From positions 1-64,000 of the forward strand of contig NZ_JFZT01000057.1 of the NCBI RefSeq assembly GCF_000632495.1: 64,000 nucleotides of DNA, given 5' to 3'. The first letter of the stretch is position 1. The number at the start of each line of letters is the position of its first letter. The translations under genes and the position numbers were made by a program. The DNA is from Candidatus Acidianus copahuensis (GTDB lineage Archaea > Thermoproteota > Thermoprotei_A > Sulfolobales > Sulfolobaceae). This document shows, in pieces, positions 25,473 through 33,924 of this stretch. A model generated the notes under the pieces. The model ran no database searches and was not told where the DNA came from. It was given only the letters and a program-made list of their open reading frames with translations.

Positions 25473-26143
25473 GTAAACACCTCTAAATGGTGAGATTTTA
25501 AGATTTCCTTACCTTCCGAAAGAATGATTTCAAAAGCTCTTTCAGAGAATTTTCCAAATCCTTTTATTAATCCTATTTCTAGAGTTATACTCTTGTTAAG
25601 TTCACTAACTTCAAATCCATATTCTTTCCCTTCATGGGCCCACATAACTCCTATGTCGATTTCACGTCTTTTAATTGCGCTTGGTATATCTTTATTATAA
25701 AGTATGTATTTTCTAAGCTCATACTCCTTCCCATAATCTAAACCTATTTTACCCAATGGTGAAAAGTTAGGGTCTGGAATTCCAAGGGTCTTCCATTCGT
25801 TTTTCTTTATATATATTAGGGAAGGCTTTAATTTGCAAAGCGGCTTTACTGCGAAAACTATGTCCCATTCCTTTAGTGCTTTCATATCATTCGATGGTAG
25901 TATTACCACTTTGGGCGGTTTATCTAAAATTAATTTGCCTAGCCTAACTTTGTCATTAAATATTTGTCTAATCAATATTCCTGAGGGAAACACTTCAGCG
26001 AAGTATTTTAGAAAATTCCTTTTAAGAACAGAATCAATTTCGTTCATAGCTACGTTTAACGATGCGTCAAAGAAAATTACGTTTTCACTACTTATCTCGC
26101 CCCAAAGCTCATTTATTTGATAATCTTGGCTTAGGTCAATCAC
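25469..26143 (-). CDS. ModA-like (type 2 periplasmic-binding fold) protein without signal peptide
   Basis: A 224-residue protein that resembles the molybdate-binding ModA fold: FFDASLNVAMNEI at the start, DIVFAVKPLCKLKPSLIYIKK, LGIPDPNFSPLGKIGLDYG (the characteristic dP..sP.G segment), and the hinge return REIDIGVMWAHEG. It has no signal peptide or lipobox and therefore works in the cytoplasm, unlike transport receptors. Its ATG is about 165 bp from hynS on the opposite strand and it is coupled to the M52-like gene. Ni, Mo or another ligand for hydrogenase assembly can be imagined; nothing in the sequence settles it. Confidence 0.6.
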   Translation of the reverse strand: MIDLSQDYQINELWGEISSENVIFFDASLNVAMNEIDSVLKRNFLKYFAEVFPSGILIRQIFNDKVRLGKLILDKPPKVVILPSNDMKALKEWDIVFAVKPLCKLKPSLIYIKKNEWKTLGIPDPNFSPLGKIGLDYGKEYELRKYILYNKDIPSAIKRREIDIGVMWAHEGKEYGFEVSELNKSITLEIGLIKGFGKFSERAFEIILSEGKEILKSHHLEVFT

Positions 26144-26255
26144 ATTTATAACTTTGAGAAAAGAGATAATAAACTTATTTTTAGATTATCTAATCTTTAG
26201 TTTATATAGTATTATTGAGTTATCTTGATTTATCTGATTGTTGAGCTATATGCTT

Positions 26256-26308
26256 AAAAAAATTTATATATCAAGTATCAGAGAGTATACCGGGGATGTG
26301 GTTGAAAA
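26256..26308 (+). promoter_or_regulatory. promoter and RBS of the exported hydrogenase operon
   Basis: TTTATATA at 26263-26270 is preceded by an A-rich BRE-like run (TTAAAAAAA), which places transcription start near 26292. The short leader contains GGGGATGTGGTTG before the ATG at 26309. This is a strong archaeal promoter with a leader of roughly 17 bases, unlike the leaderless starts elsewhere in the window. Confidence 0.5.
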
Positions 26309-27610
26309 ATGAGTAGTCATAAGGGAAAGGGTGTAACTAGGAGAGATTTTCTAAAGCTTTCCGGAGTTACAGCTCTTGGTACCACGTTAGCAATATCAGG
26401 ATTATCATATCAAGACCTAGTAACAAAGGCAAAAGATCCTGATCAGCCAATCAATATAATATGGACAGGAAATGGATGGTGCGGTGGGAACACTATAGCT
26501 TTCTTAGACGCTATGAATCCATCGCTTGAGGATGTCTTTACTGGTGTTTATTTCGATGGTAAATCAATTCAATTAAGACAACCTAGTATTTCAGATCTCG
26601 GTCTGATAAACTTGGTATATCACCCTATTCTGATGCCTCAGGACAGTATGGCATACGCGACAATGGAACAAGCATTAAATGGTGAGCTTGATCCATATGT
26701 GTTAGTAGTTGAGGGAACGATGTTTGATGAATTTGGTTTATATTATAAAAAGCCCTCTGGATCGTTCTGGTGTTCTGCTGGAAGAAAGCCAGACGGTAGT
26801 GTGTTGCTTTGTGACGAATTTGTATTTAACTTAATGAAAAATGCATATGGAGTAGCAGCTACTGGAGCGTGCGCGACATATGGAGGAATTCCGTCAACTA
26901 CTAACGGTTTAGGTAAGAGATCTCCAACTTATGCCATGGGGATGTTAGATGATCCTTACAGGGGAATTAATGGTTTTCCATATTACGCTTACCAGGTATA
27001 TCAAAAGGATCTGGCTCCTGACATAATAGATGAGAACATATATTCTGTTACAGGTTCATCTATTAACACTGCCTATCCTGGGCCAAGTTATCATTGGAAA
27101 ACAAAGAGCGGTCTGCCTATAATATCCATAGCAGCAGATCCTCCTGCAGGGGATTGGATTATGAGAACTCTCGTTTCATTAGTTTTATATGCAAGAGGAT
27201 TAGGACCTAATCCTGCTGACGATTTAGACGTGTTTAATAGACCTAAGTTCTTTTATGGAAATGAGACCCATCAAAATTGTCCGAGGGCGGGCTTTTTTGC
27301 AGAGGGAAAGTTTGCGTACGAGTTTGGAGACCCTCAATGTACATATAGTTTAGGCTGTAAAGGTACTGAGGCCAACAGTCCAGCGCCTAGATTAGGATGG
27401 ATAGCTGGAGTAGGAGGCTGTACAAGGGGAGGAGTATGCATAGCATGTACGGCACCTGGATTTCCTGATCTTTATGAACCGTTTTACGCTCCTCCTAATG
27501 CCCCAACTGTTCCTAGTACAACACTGTTTGCCGCAGCAGCAGCTGCTGGGATAATAGTTGGAGTTGGAAGTTACGCTCTATCGAGGAGGAGGAGGGCACC
27601 TAAGGGGTGA
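26309..27610 (+). CDS. hynS: [NiFe]-hydrogenase small subunit, Tat-exported, membrane anchored (group 1g-like)
   Basis: A 433-residue Fe-S subunit. The twin-arginine signal TRRDFLKLSG (residues 10-19) and the hydrophobic stretch after it export the folded dimer. A C-terminal membrane helix (residues about 405-424) ends in SRRRRAPKG. Distal cluster: His321, Cys324, Cys344, Cys350. Medial: Cys377, Cys380, with Ser357 where the first Cys is usual and an extra Cys371 nearby. Proximal: Cys58 and Cys188 are kept, but the other two ligands are Asn61 (WCGGN) and Asp277 (AADPPAGDW where GCPP is usual). Cys155 and Cys168 are additional. First gene of hynS-hynL-isp1-isp2-two unknowns. Confidence 0.92.
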   Translation: MSSHKGKGVTRRDFLKLSGVTALGTTLAISGLSYQDLVTKAKDPDQPINIIWTGNGWCGGNTIAFLDAMNPSLEDVFTGVYFDGKSIQLRQPSISDLGLINLVYHPILMPQDSMAYATMEQALNGELDPYVLVVEGTMFDEFGLYYKKPSGSFWCSAGRKPDGSVLLCDEFVFNLMKNAYGVAATGACATYGGIPSTTNGLGKRSPTYAMGMLDDPYRGINGFPYYAYQVYQKDLAPDIIDENIYSVTGSSINTAYPGPSYHWKTKSGLPIISIAADPPAGDWIMRTLVSLVLYARGLGPNPADDLDVFNRPKFFYGNETHQNCPRAGFFAEGKFAYEFGDPQCTYSLGCKGTEANSPAPRLGWIAGVGGCTRGGVCIACTAPGFPDLYEPFYAPPNAPTVPSTTLFAAAAAAGIIVGVGSYALSRRRRAPKG

Positions 27611-27615
27611 TATGA

Positions 27616-29853
27616 ATGGCAACCTCTTCTCCATATTACTTTACGTTTGACTGGACAAAACCAGTTCTAATTGAGCCAGTAGTCAGAATTAAGCCAGAGC
27701 TAGGAATACAAGTTACTTATGACTCAAATATAAGTAGAGCAACTGATGCTTATGCCTCTGCTGGGATGTTTAGAGGCTTTGAAATTTTCATGAGAAGTAA
27801 GCCAGCTCCAGATGTCATAATGCTAAGCAGTAGAGAGTGTGGGATTTGCGGTGAACATCACCAATATATAGAGAGAGTTGCTCAGGAAATGGCTCAAGGC
27901 GGTAATCCACCTCCTCCCTTAGGGTTAGAGGGTATTATGCTTGCTAATGACGCTGCAATGAGTTATGATGCCACAGCTCATCTTACAGCGTTAGGTGGAC
28001 CTGATTGGAGTTCATTATTCTTTAAAATTGCTGGTTACTTTCCACCACAAATATATGAGATTGCTCAACAAACCCCTCTTAGTAAAGTTGCCCAATATTC
28101 AAAAGCCTTCCCTATGGGAGCACCGACCCAATTACAGATGGCAGGAACCACGATAAATACTATTGCTGATTTAATGGACTCATTAGTACCAATAATTGGA
28201 GCCTACTTCCTTGAAGGAGCATATTCGTGGAGAATTTGGCATGAAGCTGAAGTACTTTACTACCTAAGAATACCGCACCCAATATCTATGGTTCCAGGTG
28301 GCATAGGTGTACCTCCTACAGTTGAAAATATGCAGAGGTATCTACAAAGGATGATCGACGGAACGGCGTGGATGATGAAGCAGATGGCTGCTTACGAATA
28401 CCTAGATCTATTTCTAGCAGACTATGATAACGTGTTTGGAATACAAGGCCTTTACGATAAGTTAAATGGAACACTAGGTTTTGCCGAAGAAGGAAACAGA
28501 CCAGGTAACTTTGTATCATATGGACAAAGTGATGTGTCAGAAGCTCCTACTGTAACTCCCTCAAGTACTACTGTTTCACCTTATGATGCAACTTATGAAA
28601 ATATGGGCGCATGGGGAAGGGCCAGGGTTATTAAACCTGGTTTAGTTATTCAGACAAGTCCTACTTCCGCTCCTCAACTTGTCACCAATGATTTAATAGA
28701 TATTAATCTAGGTGTTAGAGAATTTGTTGAAAGTTCATGGTATACCCCATGGTATTCAAATGGTGCATTCAACTCTGAAGTACCATCAAACGTTTCTGGA
28801 ATTACAGAGGATCCGATAGGCAACCCAGTAAGTTATTATCATCCATGGAGAAAGTGGACGATTCCAAAACCAGAACCAAGACCAATCCCAATGGCATATC
28901 CAATACCTTACTCATGGTCTATGTCACCTAGATTTGTTCCATATCAAAATCATAAGCCAATAAGCAATCTTTACTACAATGTAGAGGCAGATCCTATGGC
29001 TGTCATGTATGCCCAAGTACTTCAGCCTCAAGCTCCTACTCCTATATATACCTGCGAATATCCTGTAGGATATGGAATAAAGTATAACAGTAACGAAATG
29101 AGCGCCACTTGGTATCTTCCAACTGTTCGCTCGAGTACAGTGAAATTACCACCAGAGTTTCAGCAAGGAAGTGAAATAGAATTCAAGTATATAGCCCCTT
29201 ATAAATTGTCTGGAGGAAAGATAGTTACTAACGCTATAGAAAGAATGAGAGCTAGAGCATTCATGGCCGGTATTGATACGATGGGAGCCTGGATAGCATG
29301 GCTTACAGCAATGAGTTATATTAAGCAGGGAAAAACCGAGGTTAGTTCAATGCCTCCATCGAGTTGGACCTACAAAAAGAACACGAATCAAGATGTAGCG
29401 ATTGGTGTTGGAATGAAGGAAGCTCCTAGAGGTGCTCAGTACCATTCTGAGGTAATTAGTACGGGTATGGGAGTTAATGTACCCACAATTAATCCTCAGC
29501 AAATGCAACCAACAACAGTTAATGCAGGGCCAAGAGTAAAGTCAACTTATGATGATGGAATTCAAACAATTAAACCAGCGTCTCCAACTCACGGAGCTGG
29601 TACATTCGAAGAAGCAATAATGGGAAACCCAGATTATAATATACTAGGAACGCCTAGACTAACCATAATTCCTACAGATCAATGGGATGGATTTGAATAT
29701 GCCCAAACCTTACGATCCTTTGATCCTTGTTTTGTATGCGGAGTTCACATTGCAATACCAAATGGCAGAGTGATCTACACTACCTTGGGTGCTCCTGTAG
29801 ATTTATCAAACGCAATAAAGACTTTCTATAGATTTGCAATGAAGGTGAAGTAG
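27616..29853 (+). CDS. hynL: [NiFe]-hydrogenase large subunit, exported type (group 1g-like)
   Basis: A 745-residue catalytic subunit, about 150 residues longer than common group 1 subunits. The extra length lies in a proline-rich middle part (residues about 300-480, e.g. KPEPRPIPMAYPIPYSW). Ni ligands are complete: RECGICGEHH (Cys75, Cys78) and SFDPCFVCGVH (Cys705, Cys708, His711). A 34-residue tail follows the His and is the expected protease substrate, longer than usual. VPGGIGVPPT is present. The RxEGH motif reads RIKPE, so the proton-relay Glu is Lys26. GGTGAT precedes the ATG. It has no signal of its own and is exported with HynS. Confidence 0.92.
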   Translation: MATSSPYYFTFDWTKPVLIEPVVRIKPELGIQVTYDSNISRATDAYASAGMFRGFEIFMRSKPAPDVIMLSSRECGICGEHHQYIERVAQEMAQGGNPPPPLGLEGIMLANDAAMSYDATAHLTALGGPDWSSLFFKIAGYFPPQIYEIAQQTPLSKVAQYSKAFPMGAPTQLQMAGTTINTIADLMDSLVPIIGAYFLEGAYSWRIWHEAEVLYYLRIPHPISMVPGGIGVPPTVENMQRYLQRMIDGTAWMMKQMAAYEYLDLFLADYDNVFGIQGLYDKLNGTLGFAEEGNRPGNFVSYGQSDVSEAPTVTPSSTTVSPYDATYENMGAWGRARVIKPGLVIQTSPTSAPQLVTNDLIDINLGVREFVESSWYTPWYSNGAFNSEVPSNVSGITEDPIGNPVSYYHPWRKWTIPKPEPRPIPMAYPIPYSWSMSPRFVPYQNHKPISNLYYNVEADPMAVMYAQVLQPQAPTPIYTCEYPVGYGIKYNSNEMSATWYLPTVRSSTVKLPPEFQQGSEIEFKYIAPYKLSGGKIVTNAIERMRARAFMAGIDTMGAWIAWLTAMSYIKQGKTEVSSMPPSSWTYKKNTNQDVAIGVGMKEAPRGAQYHSEVISTGMGVNVPTINPQQMQPTTVNAGPRVKSTYDDGIQTIKPASPTHGAGTFEEAIMGNPDYNILGTPRLTIIPTDQWDGFEYAQTLRSFDPCFVCGVHIAIPNGRVIYTTLGAPVDLSNAIKTFYRFAMKVK

Positions 29854-30741
29854 ATGATAGTAGCTCATGCTGCGATTGGGGCAAGTGGAGGTCCTGGAAT
29901 CCCATTATCATTATACTGGTGGGCTCTTAATGTAGTTTTTCCGTTGGGTCTTCTCTTTTTTGTTTTTGGAACTATTTATAGAATTTCAAGGTATTTTATA
30001 GGGAGAAGAGCTCCCTCTTATGCTGTTGCCGGATTTGGAACGGAACTAAAAGAGGCAGTATCGGCGATTCCTACACCCTTTAAATCCGCTTCCAGGCACG
30101 ATCCGTTTCTAATCGTTGAAACTATATTTTGGCATGTATTTATGTTGGGTGTGATTATAGTCGTTGGAATCCATATAATTGCATGGAATTATATCTTTGG
30201 GCAGATATTTGGCGTTTCTAATCCTTTATGGTTTCTCTTTGGCATTTCAACTCCAGAGCAATTTACTTCGGCATATCAGATGGGACTTCTTGGCTCAGCT
30301 TCATACACTCATGGAGGAATACTAAATCCCTTAGGTGCGTGGAATTCGGCTGAAGTATCTACATCTACTTTCGACCCGTGGGGTTTCTTGTCTATTCTTG
30401 TTAATGGGACTATGATGGCTTTACTTGCTTTAGCCGGTTTAGTAGGTTATCTAGTTACAAGGATTGTTGAAGACGTTACAGGGCATAAAAGGTTAAGTTC
30501 TTCTGGTGATTACGTTTTCCTGATCTTATTATTAGCTATTATAGTTTCAGGGTTAGCAGCTATGTATGATATTTCAATACCATACCTTGGTTTGCCAAAT
30601 CAAGCCAACTGGTACGGTCTTCATATAGCATTAGTTGGGGCATTTATAGGTTATGTTCCATTTAGCAAGGGATGGCACATGTTTGGTTATTATTTAGGTA
30701 AAGGATTTAGAGGATATTCCTATGGAAAGAAGGAGAAGTGA
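29854..30741 (+). CDS. isp1: Isp1, membrane cytochrome b subunit of exported hydrogenase
   Basis: A 295-residue membrane protein with about five to six segments. Candidate b-heme ligands lie in FWHVFMLGVIIVVGIHIIAW and WYGLHIALVG. The C-terminal PFSKGWHMFGYYLGK is the NarI-like end common to cytochrome b subunits that receive electrons from hydrogenases or nitrate reductases. It would move electrons from HynS or Isp2 to the quinone pool. It begins right after the hynL stop and its end overlaps isp2 by 20 bp. Confidence 0.87.
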   Translation: MIVAHAAIGASGGPGIPLSLYWWALNVVFPLGLLFFVFGTIYRISRYFIGRRAPSYAVAGFGTELKEAVSAIPTPFKSASRHDPFLIVETIFWHVFMLGVIIVVGIHIIAWNYIFGQIFGVSNPLWFLFGISTPEQFTSAYQMGLLGSASYTHGGILNPLGAWNSAEVSTSTFDPWGFLSILVNGTMMALLALAGLVGYLVTRIVEDVTGHKRLSSSGDYVFLILLLAIIVSGLAAMYDISIPYLGLPNQANWYGLHIALVGAFIGYVPFSKGWHMFGYYLGKGFRGYSYGKKEK

Positions 30742-31993
30742 TTGTGGGGGGTTCAAGTTGGAGAAAGGTAAAATCAAGATAGGAAGACAGTTAGTGTCTA
30801 GGACTCTCGACGAGATATCTCCATTTGATGTATGGGGACTTCAGGAATGTATGAGATGTGGAATTTGTAGGTATACTTGTCCTTTCTGGCTAACCACTGA
30901 AAAATCTACCGATGTGCCTGCTTGGAGAACTTATGAAGTCAATAAGTTGTTCTCGATGTATTACACTGGATATGGGATAGTGGCAAGATATTTAAGGCTA
31001 AGGAAGCTAAAGGATAGTGAGTTTAAGCAGTGGTTTGATTCAGCTTATAACTGTACAGCTTGTGGTGGTTGCACTGAAACGTCACCTCTTGAGATCCCTA
31101 ATTGGTATACGGCTATTCTACTGAGAAGAATATTACACTTTACAGGTTTTAATTTAGGTGTTCCGGAGAAATGGATCTCCAACGTTAAAGAAACAGGAAA
31201 TGCCATGGGGATAATTAAGGAAAAATGGGTAGAAATTGCTAATTCTGTAGGCCTGCAAATTGATAAGAAGGGAGCAGAATTATTGTATGTTCCAAGTTCA
31301 CTAGAGGTTAATTCAAATATCTTAGGGCAAATAAGTAAGATATTGGATGGTATGAATTCAAACTTCACAGTTAGTAGCGATATAAGTGATTCCGGATACT
31401 ATGCGTATCTTGCAGGAGATTTTGAGACAGCACGAAAACGCTTCATGAATATATACGAAGAAGCTAAGAAGCTTAACGTCAAGAAAATTATAGTGTCTGA
31501 TGGTTCCTCTTACTTTTTCTTAAGATGGCAAGGACCTAAATCCCTAAGATATAAACTCGATATTCAAATAGAACACTTAACTGAGACAATTTATAACGCA
31601 TATAACGATAGGAGAGTGAAATTGGAAAAAGCTGATATCAAGGATGATGCTACAGTTCATGATTCAGAATTTCTAAGTAGGCTCGGAGGGCTACATAAAC
31701 CTCCTCGGGAGTTGATGAAGATTGTCCTACCATCGTTCAAGGAACCAAAACCTGATCCGTCATCTCATGTGCTTTTTACTTGCGGGCATCATTTGGAGAT
31801 GATTCCAGAGAAGAAGGAAATTGTAAAGAAGGCAAGGCTCTATGCTGCAAAACAGCTGTCCAATTGGGCTAAGACGGTGGTAACTTTCGATCCCAACTGT
31901 CAATTGTCTATGGAAAATGCTGTGAAGGATTCTCAAGGAATAGAGAAATCAATTTACTTTACTGAAGTATTAGCAAATTCGGTGAGATCTTGA
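30722..31993 (+). CDS. isp2: Isp2, HdrD-like iron-sulfur protein
   Basis: A 423-residue cytoplasmic Fe-S protein related to HdrD/GlpC. The first ferredoxin motif is complete: CMRCGICRYTCP (Cys43, 46, 49, 53). The second reads CTACGGCTETSP (Cys111, 114, 117) with Ser121 in place of the fourth Cys. The C-terminal CCG-like domains are reduced to LFTCGHH and FDPNCQLS. It pairs with Isp1 in the hydrogenase module. The start codon lies within isp1, and a later TTG near residue 13 is an alternative start. The loss of cysteine suggests one [3Fe-4S] or Ser-ligated cluster. Confidence 0.87.
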   Translation: MERRRSDCGGFKLEKGKIKIGRQLVSRTLDEISPFDVWGLQECMRCGICRYTCPFWLTTEKSTDVPAWRTYEVNKLFSMYYTGYGIVARYLRLRKLKDSEFKQWFDSAYNCTACGGCTETSPLEIPNWYTAILLRRILHFTGFNLGVPEKWISNVKETGNAMGIIKEKWVEIANSVGLQIDKKGAELLYVPSSLEVNSNILGQISKILDGMNSNFTVSSDISDSGYYAYLAGDFETARKRFMNIYEEAKKLNVKKIIVSDGSSYFFLRWQGPKSLRYKLDIQIEHLTETIYNAYNDRRVKLEKADIKDDATVHDSEFLSRLGGLHKPPRELMKIVLPSFKEPKPDPSSHVLFTCGHHLEMIPEKKEIVKKARLYAAKQLSNWAKTVVTFDPNCQLSMENAVKDSQGIEKSIYFTEVLANSVRS

Positions 31994-32325
31994 GTTTCAT
32001 CCTTAGATTATTTGCCAAATATTCTGGGATAGATGAGGCTATTAAGACTGTTGCTAACGAACTCGAAAGGACAATAAATGAAGACCAGGAGGTAATAAGA
32101 TTGCTTTATCCAGGTTCTTGGCAGAAATCAAATGGAGTTGAAGAACTTAAAAAATTAGCTGAATCAGCTGGTGTTAAAGTAGAACTAAAGCAAGGAGTTG
32201 TGTTAGATCCTGTAAGAAGATCTACTGCACTTTCCTCAAACATGACACCCGTTGAAGTAGAAAATGCTGTAGATATATTATGGGAGATAGCAAAAAAATT
32301 TGGTGTGAAACTTGGAAGTAATTAG
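31990..32325 (+). CDS. unknown protein of the exported hydrogenase operon
   Basis: A 111-residue soluble helical protein, no cysteines. TTG start overlapping the isp2 stop (TTGA), so it is cotranslated. The sequence has two parts: a helical N-terminal half (FAKYSGIDEAIKTVANELERTI) and a C-terminal half with VELKQGVVLDPVRRSTALSSNMTPVEVENAVDILWEIAKKFG. I recognise no family. The placement after isp2 and before another unknown gene points to an assembly factor, which is inference only. Confidence 0.6.
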   Translation: MSFILRLFAKYSGIDEAIKTVANELERTINEDQEVIRLLYPGSWQKSNGVEELKKLAESAGVKVELKQGVVLDPVRRSTALSSNMTPVEVENAVDILWEIAKKFGVKLGSN

Positions 32326-32845
32326 ATCCTTAAATGCAATCCTTTTTTCTAGGTCATTTCCTATCTCATTTCTGAGAGAATACTTTAACAACACCTCTAA
32401 TGTTTTTAACATAGATGATTGTAATGTGATCATAGAGGAGGATGAAAGAGTTCCGTCATTCGTAAAAGTTATTGAGATTTCATCTGAAGGGAAAAAGTCC
32501 CAGGAAACTTTTGAGAAACTTCTTCGTTGGATGTCTCTGAAAACCAGATTAGATGAATTTGTCTGGGCCTATCACGTAGAGTTCACAAGTAAATTAGAGA
32601 AAAGTTATCCGTTGTCAGTTCCATCTACTCTTCCTTTGGTTGGAAACTTAATGCTAAAGGGGATAATATTAAGTAATGTAAAGGATTTAGATATGCATCA
32701 AAGAGAATTCTCAATTGTTCAGATAGATAATGAGTTAAAGGTTATAAAAAGGACGAAGAAATATATTGGTCTATCCAAAATAGAGAAAGAAGCAGAGAAT
32801 CTAATAAACATTGTTTTTAATGGTGAGACATCAATACCTAACTAA
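32312..32845 (+). CDS. unknown protein, last gene of exported hydrogenase operon
   Basis: A 177-residue soluble protein with a TTG start inside the previous gene (14-bp overlap). It mixes strands and helices, contains a single Cys (DDCNVII) and no membrane segment. A central part, TSKLEKSYPLSVPSTLPLVGNLMLKGIIL, is unusually proline/leucine rich. I know no family. It closes the hynS-hynL-isp1-isp2 operon. After it the sequence becomes gene-free for more than 1 kb. Confidence 0.6.
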   Translation: MEVIRSLNAILFSRSFPISFLREYFNNTSNVFNIDDCNVIIEEDERVPSFVKVIEISSEGKKSQETFEKLLRWMSLKTRLDEFVWAYHVEFTSKLEKSYPLSVPSTLPLVGNLMLKGIILSNVKDLDMHQREFSIVQIDNELKVIKRTKKYIGLSKIEKEAENLINIVFNGETSIPN

Positions 32846-33924
32846 GATCATTAATCCTTGTAGATAATATATATAAAAAGTTTTTAGTGTTATAAATAGA
32901 ACCTTTATATAGTAATATATTTTATCAAAGTGAAGTTTATGAACTAGTTTGTTTTTTTTAAATAATTATACGATAATATAAGAAAGTTTTCAGTTGTATA
33001 AGTAACCACCAAGATTTAGATCTAGTAAATACATAATCTATTTAGCATAAGAATTTTAACATCTATAGCATTTGAAACTTTCTAGATTAAGTAGCACCTT
33101 CTATAATTTTTTTAAGAAAGAATCTCCATAAATAGTAGTTTTAAAGTTTTGGATTAAGGAAGAAGATTTAGTGGAGGAGTTTTGGAACTATTTCAGATTT
33201 TAGGATGGATAGAGATTTTTAAAGCGATCTTTGATATTTTTGATGAGTTATACATTGATGATATTCGTTGCACAGAGGTGTGGAATGATATGTGTCTGGA
33301 GGGTTCATGTCGTTGATCCCACATAAGAACATTTAATGAGATTTTTCTTAAGGTTCTAGAGTCATGATCTTCTGCAGCTCCTCAGAGGACATATTACAAC
33401 ATGGAATTAGGTAAAATTAAGTTAAATCCCCAAACATATATGACCTAGATAAGTTTTTGGAAAAACAATAGTTAGCAGTTTCACCTAAATTATGATATTT
33501 TTTATGTATGTTATGGTTTTTCTCCAAAACGCAACACTTTCTCCCTTCAGAAATACCTATATATCGTAGAACACAATATAAATCTAATTCCCAGAATGCG
33601 GATAATGTAGATCCGAATTAGGAACCATACGAGAGCTGGAAAAAACTAAAGATGTGCTGTTTTCCCATGTCCCCGATGTCTTTGATAACACTTTTAAGGA
33701 TGTGGGAGGGGTTACCTCACTAATGGATCGTGACGATGAGTGTTGACTCAGAGCGTGGTGAGGCCCACGGGTTTATGGACATGGCAATAAATGTCCGTAA
33801 AGCCCAAACCACACATAAAGAGGCCTGTATTCAGTGATGAAGAAATAATTAAAAAATTAAACGGAAGATGAACTAAAAGGTCTACATGGTTTTACTTTGA
33901 TTAGACTCTACTAAAAAGAAAAAA
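32846..33924. other. gene-free region with decayed sequence and one strong hairpin
   Basis: No intact reading frame longer than a few dozen codons. The first part is AT-rich. The stretch 33170-33320 reads as a broken helical peptide with stops, and the part from 33600 to 33800 is more GC-rich than its surroundings. This looks like the residue of a lost gene or mobile element, but I cannot name it. It separates the hydrogenase operon from the DHA2 transporter, with both neighbours reading into it. Confidence 0.5.
33769..33804 (+). repeat. hairpin-forming inverted repeat
   Basis: Arms GGGTTTATGGACAT and ATGTCCGTAAAGCC pair over 14 positions with one mismatch and one G-T pair, around an 8-base loop (GGCAATAA). 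It is one of the strongest stem-loops I noticed in an otherwise AT-rich gap. It could be a transposon end, an RNA element or a terminator for neighbouring operons. Confidence 0.4.
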
